Source of the DNA: Nitrososphaerota archaeon
GTDB taxonomy: Archaea; Thermoproteota; Nitrososphaeria; Nitrososphaerales; UBA213
DNA length: 46,682 nt
Reading direction: 5' to 3'
Assembly: GCA_002713325.1 (NCBI GenBank)
Contig: PAWD01000027.1
Span: forward strand, 1 to 46,682
Made by a program: the position numbers and the translations under genes. The notes beneath the pieces are model-generated. The model did not search any database and was not told the DNA's origin. It was given only the letters and a program-made list of their open reading frames with translations. Shown piece after piece: positions 24,486-32,741 of the stretch (position 1 is its first letter; the number at the start of each line of letters is the position of its first letter).

Positions 24486-25676
24486 ATGAAATTAGAAATT
24501 CCAAGATATACTGAAAGATTTGGAGCTGTAAATTTAAATTCTGTGCAGAAGGTTTACGAACTTGATTCTGGAGCTAAACAGGAAATATATCAACCACCGC
24601 AAACGATTAGGAAAGTAGAGACAGAAGAAGTAGAAAATATGGAGAGCAAACTTGCGATTGTGATACCCATAAGGAATGAAAAACTTAAGATATTCGAAGG
24701 TGTTCTAAGCGGTATACCTCATGATTGTTTTAATATAATAATATCTAACAGCGATCGCTATCCTGTTGATAGGTTTAGGACAGAGTATAATGCTGTTAAT
24801 CAATATAACAGGTTTGTTGGTCGCGATTCTATAATTATTCATCAACAAGATCCGGGATTAGGGGAGGCTCTGAAGGAATTGGAATACAATGAGTTGCTTG
24901 AAAATGGTGTTGTTAGGAATGGGAAGGCTGAATCAATGATTGTCGGTATGTTATTGGCTAAGATGACTAACAGAGAATATGTAGGATTTATAGATGCAGA
25001 TAATTACGTTCCTGGGGCAGTTAATGAGTATGTGAAAATTTTTGCGTCGAGTTTTGTGATGGCAAATACACCGTATTCAATGTCAAGGATTTCGTGGGTT
25101 TATAAACCAAAAATATCAGAAGGTGGTGAACTTTATTTTCCCAAGACAGGACGGATATCGGAGCATACTAATAATTATCTAAATCTTTTGATGTCATATC
25201 AAACAGGTTTTGAAACTGATATTTGTAGGACTGGAAATTCTGGAGAGCATGCAATGAGTATGAAGTTAGCAGAACTTCTTACATACTCATCAGGTTTTGC
25301 AATTGAACCATATGAAATAATGAACATATTGGAGGAATTTGGAGGAATAATCACGAAAGATATTACCGATGTTCTTGATAAAGGGGTTGAGATTTTCCAA
25401 ATAGAAACTAGAAATCCACATTTTCATGCTGAAAAGGGTGATATGCATTTACGAGAAATGCTACTCTGCTCATTGTCTTCAATATATCACAGTGAGATCT
25501 GTCCCAAATCATTAAAGGGTAAAATACTGGTGGAACTGAGAAATAATGCATATTTGAATTCTAATGAAGAGCCGCCAAAAATGCATAAGATACCCCCGTT
25601 CGGTTTTATTGATATTCATAAATTTGAAAAATTATTACGAGAAAAGTCTTCGACGATGACACAGTTTTCCCCATAA
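24486..25676 (+). CDS. mpgS: Mannosyl-3-phosphoglycerate synthase
   Basis: MpgS (family GT55) transfers mannose from GDP-mannose to 3-phosphoglycerate, the first step to the compatible solute mannosylglycerate. The 396-residue length fits. After an N-terminal extension, the GT-A core starts with LAIVIPIRNEKLKIFEGVLS near 58-77. Next come IISNSDRYPVDRFR near 88-101, QQDPGLGEAL near 118-127 and KAESMIVGMLLA near 147-158. The metal-binding segment VGFIDADNYVPGAVNEY near 165-181 follows. A HAD phosphatase starts 8 bp after the stop, consistent with a two-gene operon making and dephosphorylating the product. Confidence 0.93.
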   Translation: MKLEIPRYTERFGAVNLNSVQKVYELDSGAKQEIYQPPQTIRKVETEEVENMESKLAIVIPIRNEKLKIFEGVLSGIPHDCFNIIISNSDRYPVDRFRTEYNAVNQYNRFVGRDSIIIHQQDPGLGEALKELEYNELLENGVVRNGKAESMIVGMLLAKMTNREYVGFIDADNYVPGAVNEYVKIFASSFVMANTPYSMSRISWVYKPKISEGGELYFPKTGRISEHTNNYLNLLMSYQTGFETDICRTGNSGEHAMSMKLAELLTYSSGFAIEPYEIMNILEEFGGIITKDITDVLDKGVEIFQIETRNPHFHAEKGDMHLREMLLCSLSSIYHSEICPKSLKGKILVELRNNAYLNSNEEPPKMHKIPPFGFIDIHKFEKLLREKSSTMTQFSP

Positions 25677-25684
25677 AAATAACC

Positions 25685-26326
25685 TTGAAAAATAAACTTA
25701 TAGCGTTTGATATGGATGGTACTCTGATCAATGGGAGATTAGTTTTTACCCTAGGAGACAAATATAATATGTCAAATAAGATTAGGAAAATAATGATAGA
25801 GAATATAGACAGTCATAATAAGTCAACAAAAATAGCACAATTATGGAAGGGTATAAACTCTAGTGAAGTTATTAATGCCGTAAAAAGCATACCTCTAATG
25901 GATGGAGCGTCTGAAATAATAGATGAATTCAAAAAACGTGATTATATAATTGGAATAATAAGTCATAGTTATACATTGGGTACTGATTACATAGTAAAAA
26001 AATTTAACATGGATTTTAGTATCGCAAATGTATTGGAAGTTAAAAACGGTTTACTTACGGGAAAACTAAAAATGCCGTTGGGATGGAAACAAATCAACTG
26101 TTGGTGCAAGAACTCTGTATGCAAGCGATTTCACCTTGAAAGATCGGCAAGATCCATGAATATTCCTTTAAAAGATACTGTAGCTATAGGTGACACAAGA
26201 AATGATCTTTGTATGATCGAGAATGCTGGTATAGGAATTGCATTCAATCCTAAGGATGAAAGGATAATGGAGAACAAGATAGTAGTAAAAGGTCAAGATC
26301 TTCAAAAAATAATATCTTTTATCTAA
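25685..26326 (+). CDS. HAD phosphatase, probable mannosyl-3-phosphoglycerate phosphatase
   Basis: The protein has the HAD motifs in order: FDMDGTLING near residue 8 (catalytic aspartates), IISHSYTLG near 98, and GDTRNDLCMIENAGIGIAF near 168-186. The helical cap sits between motifs I and II, as in phosphoserine-phosphatase-like (SerB-type) HADs, not in the Cof-type position of classical MpgP. The gene starts with TTG 8 bp after mpgS, so removal of phosphate from mannosylphosphoglycerate is the likely role. Phosphoserine phosphatase is the main alternative. A Cys pair in NCWCKNSVCKR near 138-148 is unusual. Confidence 0.8.
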   Translation: MKNKLIAFDMDGTLINGRLVFTLGDKYNMSNKIRKIMIENIDSHNKSTKIAQLWKGINSSEVINAVKSIPLMDGASEIIDEFKKRDYIIGIISHSYTLGTDYIVKKFNMDFSIANVLEVKNGLLTGKLKMPLGWKQINCWCKNSVCKRFHLERSARSMNIPLKDTVAIGDTRNDLCMIENAGIGIAFNPKDERIMENKIVVKGQDLQKIISFI

Positions 26327-26470
26327 TTTTACTTTTTATTATGTTTTATAATATTGTAATTGTTGATCTTACTCAGATATGTAATATTTTAAATTATCCA
26401 TATATTTGACCATGAAATTGATTATTAGATAGTATAAGCAGTTAAAAACTACACAAAAAATGGATTTACC

Positions 26471-26673
26471 CTAAGTGATTGAAAATACCTCCTTACAATC
26501 ATTACAATAGAAATCGAAAGGAAGAGTGTAATTACACTTATTCCTATTGTAGAGATCTGGTACCATCTCTTTAATGTCTTTACATAATCAATAAATTCAA
26601 TGGTAATCAAGCCACAATGCTAACATATTACATCATGACATTTATGATATTGTATATGAAGAAGGCGTGACAT
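26471..26673 (-). pseudogene. Decayed small zinc-finger gene
   Basis: On the minus strand ATG 26673 opens MSRLLHIQYHKCHDVIC, then TAG. The frame continues HCGLITIEFIDYV and then shifts by one register to KDIKEMVPDLYNRNKCNYTL, ending FYCNDCKEVFSIT. Reading through the stop and the shift gives one ~66-residue protein with paired cysteines (CxxxxC-HC and CNDC). Two lesions suggest a pseudogene. An AT-rich promoter-like sequence (atatattatatg) still abuts the start. Confidence 0.4.
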
Positions 26674-26726
26674 ATAATATATGTTGATAAAACCCATATT
26701 TATAGAGTGACCGTTGTAAAAAAAAA

Positions 26727-27845
26727 TTATTGTTTACTGATATGTTTGTTGTGTAATCGTGACAAATGGAAAATGGTTCTTTTAAAAATCTCGATACTTG
26801 ATAGATATTCCTCTATAGAAATTTTTTCATCTACTGTATGTGATGAGTGTGGATCTCCTGGACCATAAGTTACTACTGGTATATTGAATACATTTCCAAG
26901 TACATTCATGTCGCCAGTACCAGTCTTCTTGATCAACATTGGTCGCTTACCCCTTACATCAATAACACCTAATACCAGAGATCGTACTAACGGTGACGTG
27001 TGATCAGCCTCGAATGGTTCTGTTCTGTCCTCAAGTGTATAACTTATCTTAATATCCTTCTTAGTAGCCATATTTTTTATTATCTCATCAAGTATTTCAA
27101 ATACATCAGCTGTGGTCATATGTGTAGGTATTCTTACATCTATAGTCATCGTGGATTTTGCAGGTGTTACATTATGGCTTGAACCACCGGTGAACTCCGT
27201 TAAGCAATAAGATACACCTTTCTTTCCATTATTCGAACTTATGTTATCTATATTACTCTTAATTGATTCCCAAATATCAAACATCTCTTCTATGGAATTC
27301 TTTGCAAGTGAAGGTGCACTTGCGTGTGCACTGTTACCCACATCACAGTTTATCTTTAATGCTAGTCTTCCATTGTAAGCAATAGTAATACTGCCTATTC
27401 CACTTGGTTCGCCAAATATCGCATAATGAGCGTCGATCTTACCTCTTATCAAATTACGGATCCCTGTGGCGTTGCCCTCCTCATCAACAACACCAGCAAA
27501 TGTAACTGTGCCATATTCTCTTGGAACCATCGATGCTGCAAGCAACATCGCAACTAGAGAAGATTTTGCATCAGATGCACCACGGCCATAAATGAAACCG
27601 TTAGATATTCTTACAGGGATCTGTCCTGGTACAGTATCCATATGACCGCAAAGAAGAATTTTTGGTTTTCCATCTCCCTTGGTTGCTATAACATTTCCAA
27701 TGTCATCAGTGTACACATGTTCGAAACCAAGTTCGCGTGATGCTTTTTCCACAAGTAGGTTTGCAAGACCAGATTCTTGTCTGGATGGAGTGTAAAACTC
27801 CAACGCTTTTTTCAAGAATTGGACAGCGTATGTACTTGAGACCAT
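26727..27845 (-). CDS. lysK: [LysW]-lysine/ornithine hydrolase LysK
   Basis: LysK, a zinc-dependent M20-family amidase, releases lysine (and ornithine) from the LysW carrier at the end of the pathway. The 372 residues carry the family metal-site motifs: ILLCGHMDTVPG near 63-74, GRGASDAKSSLVAMLLAAS near 87-105, GVVDEEGNATGIR near 118-130 and IFGEPSG near 143. The C-terminal histidine is in GPGDPHSSHTVDEKI near 333-347. It starts 2 bp downstream of the lysX stop, closing the lysS-lysW-lysX-lysK operon. No second copy is seen in the window, so it probably serves both the lysine and arginine branches. Confidence 0.92.
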   Translation of the reverse strand: MVSSTYAVQFLKKALEFYTPSRQESGLANLLVEKASRELGFEHVYTDDIGNVIATKGDGKPKILLCGHMDTVPGQIPVRISNGFIYGRGASDAKSSLVAMLLAASMVPREYGTVTFAGVVDEEGNATGIRNLIRGKIDAHYAIFGEPSGIGSITIAYNGRLALKINCDVGNSAHASAPSLAKNSIEEMFDIWESIKSNIDNISSNNGKKGVSYCLTEFTGGSSHNVTPAKSTMTIDVRIPTHMTTADVFEILDEIIKNMATKKDIKISYTLEDRTEPFEADHTSPLVRSLVLGVIDVRGKRPMLIKKTGTGDMNVLGNVFNIPVVTYGPGDPHSSHTVDEKISIEEYLSSIEIFKRTIFHLSRLHNKHISKQ

Positions 27846-27847
27846 TT

Positions 27848-28699
27848 CTATCGTTTAGAGCTCATAGTATAATCTATTATAATCGAAGGGATGTCATTAC
27901 CTGTCACCCTAGTGACATTTTTGAATTCTGTGGTATTATTAACCTCATGAACAAGTAAACCTTTACGATCATCTTCCATTAGATCAACACCAACAACTTC
28001 TCCGCTAACAGCCCTAGCTGCGCGTAAGCATATATCTTCAAGATCTTTCGTCAATGGACATAATTCTGCTTTACCACCAAGTGACATATTGGTCTTCCAT
28101 CTTCCTTCTGGTGAATATCTATATATCGCTCCAACAACGTTATCGCCAACAACAATGGACCTAATATCTCTAGGAGGTCTCTTCACAAACTCTTCCAAAT
28201 AGTATATTTGGTATAAGGGAAACATATACTCTCTATCTTCAATTACAGACTCTGCAGCTTCCCGGTCATTTAGTAATGCAATAAGCCTTCCCCAGCTTCC
28301 CACTGTTGGTTTCAGAACCGAGGGATATTCTAGTTTATCAAGTGCAGCTAATGCAGAATCCTTGGAAAATGCTACTATGCTCTTTGGTGTAGTGATATTA
28401 GCCTCCTTCAACTTCATATGGGAAAACAATTTGTTACCGGCTACTATGCTTGTATGCAAGGGATTCACAACATTTACACCCTTACCTTCCAATGCCGCGG
28501 TAGAATGTAAACTGCGAAAGTAACTCACACATCTCTGTAAAACCACACCATAATCTTCAGTAATTCCGTTGTTAAGATCGATGAATAAATTATTACAATT
28601 CACATTTGTAACATCAATGCTTTTCTTCCTTGCTGATTCGTATAACGCCTTTTCTTCCCAACGAATTTTATCAAAAAGAATTGTAAGCTTATTGCTCAC
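27848..28699 (-). CDS. lysX: LysW-alpha-aminoadipate ligase LysX
   Basis: LysX is an ATP-grasp (RimK-like) ligase joining alpha-aminoadipate to the C-terminal glutamate of LysW. Motifs: FDKIRWEEKALYE near 9-21, SVLKPTVGSWGRLIALLNDRE near 131-151, YYLEEFVKRPPRDIRSIVVG near 166-185 and LLVHEVNNTTEFKNVTRVTG near 250-269. The EFKN ending, against EFKG in the paralogue at 33795, and its place beside homocitrate synthase assign it to lysine synthesis. I choose GTG 28699, which overlaps the lysW stop as GTGA. The track uses TTG 28708, three codons earlier. Confidence 0.88.
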   Translation of the reverse strand: MSNKLTILFDKIRWEEKALYESARKKSIDVTNVNCNNLFIDLNNGITEDYGVVLQRCVSYFRSLHSTAALEGKGVNVVNPLHTSIVAGNKLFSHMKLKEANITTPKSIVAFSKDSALAALDKLEYPSVLKPTVGSWGRLIALLNDREAAESVIEDREYMFPLYQIYYLEEFVKRPPRDIRSIVVGDNVVGAIYRYSPEGRWKTNMSLGGKAELCPLTKDLEDICLRAARAVSGEVVGVDLMEDDRKGLLVHEVNNTTEFKNVTRVTGNDIPSIIIDYTMSSKR

Positions 28700-28875
28700 T
28701 CGCCCCAATCCTCACCAACGACTTGTGCAGGTTTTATATTAAATCCTTCGTTTGTCTTGACAAGTTCAAAACTTGCACCACAATCAGGGCACGTTATGAT
28801 CTCTCCTTCGATAGAATCATCTGGAATTTTTATATCGGCGTCACACTCAGGGCATTTAACCAAACCTATATTCAC
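28696..28875 (-). CDS. lysW: Amino-group carrier protein LysW (lysine operon copy)
   Basis: Too short for the ORF track. LysW holds the growing lysine chain on its C-terminal glutamate. The frame reads VKCPECDADIKIPDDSIEGE, then ITCPDCGASFELV, and ends VVGEDWGE. The two CPxC knuckles bind zinc, and EDWGE is the family's attachment end. The GTG at 28875 overlaps the homocitrate synthase stop as GTGA. TTG 28863 (MVKCPEC) would give the usual compact N-terminus and is a real alternative. Acidic throughout, as expected. Confidence 0.93.
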   Translation of the reverse strand: MNIGLVKCPECDADIKIPDDSIEGEIITCPDCGASFELVKTNEGFNIKPAQVVGEDWGE

Positions 28876-30068
28876 TCCGTAGATTCTACGGATTGGTCGC
28901 TAATTATCCTTTTCTCAAGTTTCTCATCTAGAAATATTTCCAATATATCACCCATTCGCAGCTCCTTAAGACCGTTAGCGAATTTCTGTGCATCACCTAC
29001 CTTTGCTTCCATTCCAAGCAAGGAAAGTAGAAACGCCGCTCCGCTCTTGCCCGCAAGTTCTCCAAATACTATCTTTCTTCTATTTCCCACTTTACGAGGT
29101 TCTATAATCTCATATGCAGAGGGATTTCTTAATACAGCAGCCAGGTGCGTGCCCGCCTTGTGCTTAAAAGCACTATCGCCAACTATCGGTTTAGATTCAT
29201 GTGTTTCCATTTTAGTGTATTGTTCAAGTAATTTGGATAAATCTTTCAACATATCTAATCTGAACTCATTCCTTGTTTTATAAAGTAATTCTAACGCAAG
29301 AGCGGTTTCTGCCAATGATGGTATACCTGTTCTTTCTCCAACACCGTCAATAGTTACATGTATCTGATCTGCACCAGCATCTACACCAGCAAGTGCATTA
29401 GCTAATGCTAAACCTATATCATTATGACAATGAACATCTAATGGTGTGTTAACAGTTTCTTTGATCATTTTAACAAGGTTATACATTCCTCTTGGACGCA
29501 TTATTCCAACAGTATCTGGTACACTTATACGATCAATTCCTGCATCGCTTATAGCTTTACACACCTGTTTTAGATATTCCGGATCTGCCCTACTGGCATC
29601 CTCAACTGTAAATCTACCTTTCAATCCATGAGCTTTCATATAATCAACAGCTTCAATGGCTCGTTCAAGTGCTTGCTGCTTGTTTATCCTAAGTTTAGCG
29701 CTAAGATGAATATCGGAAATTCCAAGATACATAGCCATGTATTCTGCATCACATTTTAAGGCAACATCTATATCCTGTTTTAATGCTCTACAGTGCGCTA
29801 CTATGTCTGCACTAAGACCAGCTTTAATTATTGTCTTAGTTGCCTTTTCATGATCTGGGGACACAATAGGACTAATCTCTATCTGACTAACACCAAAATA
29901 ATCTAACATCCATGCAATCTGTATTCTCTGTTTATTCGTGAATGATACTCCAGGATGCTGCTCACCTTCCCTGAGAGTGCTATCAAGTATGTTAATGTGC
30001 GTATTACCATTGTTACGCAACTCGTTATACACGTTGGCAAAGTAGTTCGAATCTTGCATTACTAACAT
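28872..30068 (-). CDS. lysS: Homocitrate synthase
   Basis: This enzyme condenses 2-oxoglutarate with acetyl-CoA, the first committed step of the alpha-aminoadipate route to lysine. The 398 residues belong to the HMGL-like/isopropylmalate synthase family: NILDSTLREGEQHPGVSF near 24-41, SVPDTVGIMRPRGMYNLV near 178-195, DVHCHNDIGLALANALAG near 206-223 and HVTIDGVGERTGIPSLAE near 231-248. HESKPIVGDSAFKHKAGTH near 287 is typical of homocitrate rather than isopropylmalate synthases. There is no LeuA-type dimer regulatory domain. It is the first gene of the lysine operon. Start ATG 30068, with ATG 30059 possible. Confidence 0.9.
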   Translation of the reverse strand: MLVMQDSNYFANVYNELRNNGNTHINILDSTLREGEQHPGVSFTNKQRIQIAWMLDYFGVSQIEISPIVSPDHEKATKTIIKAGLSADIVAHCRALKQDIDVALKCDAEYMAMYLGISDIHLSAKLRINKQQALERAIEAVDYMKAHGLKGRFTVEDASRADPEYLKQVCKAISDAGIDRISVPDTVGIMRPRGMYNLVKMIKETVNTPLDVHCHNDIGLALANALAGVDAGADQIHVTIDGVGERTGIPSLAETALALELLYKTRNEFRLDMLKDLSKLLEQYTKMETHESKPIVGDSAFKHKAGTHLAAVLRNPSAYEIIEPRKVGNRRKIVFGELAGKSGAAFLLSLLGMEAKVGDAQKFANGLKELRMGDILEIFLDEKLEKRIISDQSVESTE

Positions 30069-30342
30069 ACACTAACAATAGGTTATTTACTGTTTTCGCT
30101 ACTAAATTAGCATATTTAGTCATTTAAAATAACGATTAGAGCTATTCTATGATGTATCGTTAACGATATCCATTGTAAAAAATGAATTTCTTATCGAAAT
30201 CAGTTGATAACTGACCATTACTAAGAATCTATTGGTTGTTGGAAAGATACATCACACTTTACTAACCATTATTTTTGGTTCTGATGTAACGTCAATATAT
30301 GGAAATATGTGAGAAAGAACTAACTTGAGATAACAATATTAT

Positions 30343-30765
30343 TCAAGTTATAGTTCTAAGAATTATCACAGTGTTAGTATCATCTACGCCATCTATACGT
30401 CTTACATAATCTATACACTTGTTTATTTCCGCAACTGTGGGTGCACTTACTATTGTCACTATATCATACTGACCGGTTATTTCATAAACCACATCCACAC
30501 CGTCAAGTGACTTTAGTTTTTCAGAAACTTCCGAAGTATCTGTAGACGGACTGACAGAAATTAATGTAATGGCACTTGTCTTATTACTTATACCCATTTC
30601 AATGGTAAACTTCTTTATTACTCCGTTATCAATAAGATTTCTTATTCTTCTTCTTACTGCGGATTCTGACAGACCAACTTTCTGAGCTATTTCGATAAAT
30701 GCTTTTCTTGAATCAATTTTTAGTATACTAATTATCTTTTCGTCGATCTTATCAAGTCTAAACAT
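30343..30765 (-). CDS. Lrp/AsnC-family regulator (LysM-like)
   Basis: The 140-residue protein has an N-terminal helix-turn-helix (IISILKIDSRKAFIEIAQKV, then GLSESAVRRRIRNLIDNGVI) and a C-terminal RAM ligand-binding domain (TLISVSPSTDTSEVSEKLKS, with VYEITGQYDIVTIV). It is co-transcribed at the end of the argG-lysW-argX-argC-argB-argD run and overlaps argD by 8 bp. By position it may sense lysine or arginine and control one or both operons, as LysM does in Sulfolobus, but that is inference. The 270-bp gap after it, before the homocitrate synthase gene, is where it might bind. Confidence 0.88.
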   Translation of the reverse strand: MFRLDKIDEKIISILKIDSRKAFIEIAQKVGLSESAVRRRIRNLIDNGVIKKFTIEMGISNKTSAITLISVSPSTDTSEVSEKLKSLDGVDVVYEITGQYDIVTIVSAPTVAEINKCIDYVRRIDGVDDTNTVIILRTIT

Positions 30766-31939
30766 TTCTTCTATCCTCTTCTTTACTTAGAACTTTATCC
30801 ATTATAGATAAGACGTTTGACACTGTGCGTTCATCCATAACCAATGGAGGTAAGAGTCTGATTATGTTTTTCCCAGAATAGAGCATTAGTAATCCTTCAT
30901 TTATTCCGTCAAATAATACATTTTTGACATCAAATCTCAACTCAGCTGCAAGCATCAAACCCAGACCCCTTACATCTCTTATTATTTTATGTTTATCTTT
31001 CAATGCCAACAAACCTTCCTTGAAATATTTACCTACACTACTTGCATTCTTAACAAGACCATCATCAACTATGCATTCTAATACCGCACGTCCTGCTGCG
31101 CATGCTAAAGGGTTACCGCCAAATGTGGATGAATGTTCACCACGCTTCAAAGCATCCATTATCTCGTGCCTTGCCAAAGTAGCGCCCATTGGCACACCTC
31201 CAGCAATACCTTTCGCCAAACACATTATATCAGGTATGACATTCCAATTCTCTCCCGCCCATAACTTTCCCGTTCTACCAAGACCCGTCTGTATTTCATC
31301 AAATATCAGTACTATACCCATACTATTACAGATCTCCCTAAGTTTCTGTAGGTAACCATCAGGTGCTACGTGTATACCGCTCTCCCCTTGCACAGGTTCT
31401 ACAATTATAGCCCCCGTTGTGTCATCAATTGCATCCTGAAGTTTTATTATATCACCAAAAGGTACAAACTTCATACCTTCCAACAGTGGTGCAAATACTT
31501 CTCTGTATTTTTGAGCATATGTTATTGAAAGCGCTCCCATAGTTTTTCCGTGAAATGAACCTACAGTAGCCACTATGCCGTGTTTCTTAGTATATTTTCT
31601 AGTAATTTTGATTGCAGCTTCCACAGATTCTGCACCGCTATTGGAAAGGTATACTTTACCTAGTCCTTTTGGTGCGACAGTAATTAATTTCTGCAAAAAA
31701 TCAAGCCTAGTATCATTGTAGTACGAACTATGACACGTTATCAATTTCTCTGCTTGTTCCTTTATTGCCCTTACAACCTTATCATTGCAATGACCAACAA
31801 GTGCTACACCGTAACCACCAATACAGTCTATATATTCTCTTCCGTTACTATCCCAGACCTTGGTACCCTTACCTTTTACTAATGTTATAGGAAAGCGCTG
31901 GTACACATCAGCTAAGTATTTGTCTTCTTCACTCACCAC
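30758..31939 (-). CDS. lysJ: [LysW]-aminoadipate/glutamate semialdehyde aminotransferase LysJ/ArgD
   Basis: This PLP-dependent class III aminotransferase makes LysW-lysine or LysW-ornithine from the matching semialdehyde. Motifs in the 393 residues: VYLSNSGAESVEAAIKITRK near 98-117, GSFHGKTMGALSIT near 126-139, IVEPVQGESGIHVAPDGYL near 178-196, and LIFDEIQTGLGRTGKLWAGE near 210-229. The PLP-binding lysine is in CLAKGIAGGVPMG near 241-253, and HSSTFGGNPLACAAGRAVLE near 268-287 follows. It is the only copy in the window, so probably bifunctional. It overlaps both neighbours in the operon. Confidence 0.92.
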   Translation of the reverse strand: MVSEEDKYLADVYQRFPITLVKGKGTKVWDSNGREYIDCIGGYGVALVGHCNDKVVRAIKEQAEKLITCHSSYYNDTRLDFLQKLITVAPKGLGKVYLSNSGAESVEAAIKITRKYTKKHGIVATVGSFHGKTMGALSITYAQKYREVFAPLLEGMKFVPFGDIIKLQDAIDDTTGAIIVEPVQGESGIHVAPDGYLQKLREICNSMGIVLIFDEIQTGLGRTGKLWAGENWNVIPDIMCLAKGIAGGVPMGATLARHEIMDALKRGEHSSTFGGNPLACAAGRAVLECIVDDGLVKNASSVGKYFKEGLLALKDKHKIIRDVRGLGLMLAAELRFDVKNVLFDGINEGLLMLYSGKNIIRLLPPLVMDERTVSNVLSIMDKVLSKEEDRRNV

Positions 31940-32741
31940 TTATCACCGTACAATTATTATGTTTTAATGCGGAAGAGATTGGATTAGCCATCTGGCCCGA
32001 TACGATTATAGCTTCCTTCACACCCATACTCACAGCTTCTGTACATGCCAATACCTTCTTCTCCATCCCAAAACCTATTTTTGGTAACATTTCCTTTGCT
32101 TCACTAATAGTAATACGTGTAACAAGTTTTTTATCAATCATCAATCCGCTTACATTGGTTAGAAAGATAACACTGTCTGCCTTTACACTTCCAGCAATAT
32201 ATGCAGCTGCTCTATCACCATCAACGTTCAACGGATCGAATTCTTCACTCAAAGCCACAGGAGAAATTATTGGTATATATCCTCCAGTTGTAATTGTATT
32301 TAGTAGTGATACATTAACAGCGTTAATCTTACCAGTATAGCCTCCATCTATTACTACTTTTCTTCCCCTCTCATCAATTATAATTAATTTTTTCTTTCTT
32401 TCTGCTTTAATTATGGCTCCGTCTATTCCAGCCAAACCTACAGCATTAATACCATCCTTCTGTAGCATAATGACAATTTCCTTGTTTATTTTACCTGACA
32501 TTACCATTGTATAGATCTGTGCTGTCTCCCTGTCTGTGTATCGACTCCTAATTCCTCCAGGAGATACTACAAATTTCTGCTCCTTTCCAAGATTCTCAGC
32601 TATACTTGTAACTTCTTTACCTCCACCATGTACAAGGATCACCTCATCATGATTTATGACTGTCTTCAAATCTTTGATTGTGCTCTCGTGTAAACCATCA
32701 ACAACACTACCACCAATCTTGATTACAATCATGTAACTCAC
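31929..32741 (-). CDS. lysZ: [LysW]-aminoadipate/glutamate kinase LysZ/ArgB
   Basis: An amino-acid kinase that phosphorylates the LysW-bound side-chain carboxylate. The 270-residue protein shows IKIGGSVVDG near 7-16, VILVHGGGKEVTSIAENLG near 34-52 and SPGGIRSRYTDRETA near 60-74. Next come PLNVDGDRAAAYIAGSVKAD near 172-191 and FLTNVSGLMIDKK near 194-206. The listed GTG (32741) overlaps the argC stop as GTGA, and ATG 32732 (MIVIKIGGS) is three codons in. It is a single copy, hence shared between the two pathways. It lacks the long N-terminal arm of arginine-sensitive ArgB, so it is probably not feedback-inhibited in that way. Confidence 0.92.
   Translation of the reverse strand: MSYMIVIKIGGSVVDGLHESTIKDLKTVINHDEVILVHGGGKEVTSIAENLGKEQKFVVSPGGIRSRYTDRETAQIYTMVMSGKINKEIVIMLQKDGINAVGLAGIDGAIIKAERKKKLIIIDERGRKVVIDGGYTGKINAVNVSLLNTITTGGYIPIISPVALSEEFDPLNVDGDRAAAYIAGSVKADSVIFLTNVSGLMIDKKLVTRITISEAKEMLPKIGFGMEKKVLACTEAVSMGVKEAIIVSGQMANPISSALKHNNCTVISGE

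Noticed and set aside
4041-26673. TAG read as pyrrolysine, because two broken small genes have internal TAG
   Set aside because: Genes such as L31e end at TAG, no Pyl machinery is seen, and one of the two also has a frameshift. Simple decay is more likely.
28723-29283. Plus-strand 186-aa ORF across lysW and homocitrate synthase
   Set aside because: Antisense to two well-recognised genes; Ser/Phe-rich shadow.
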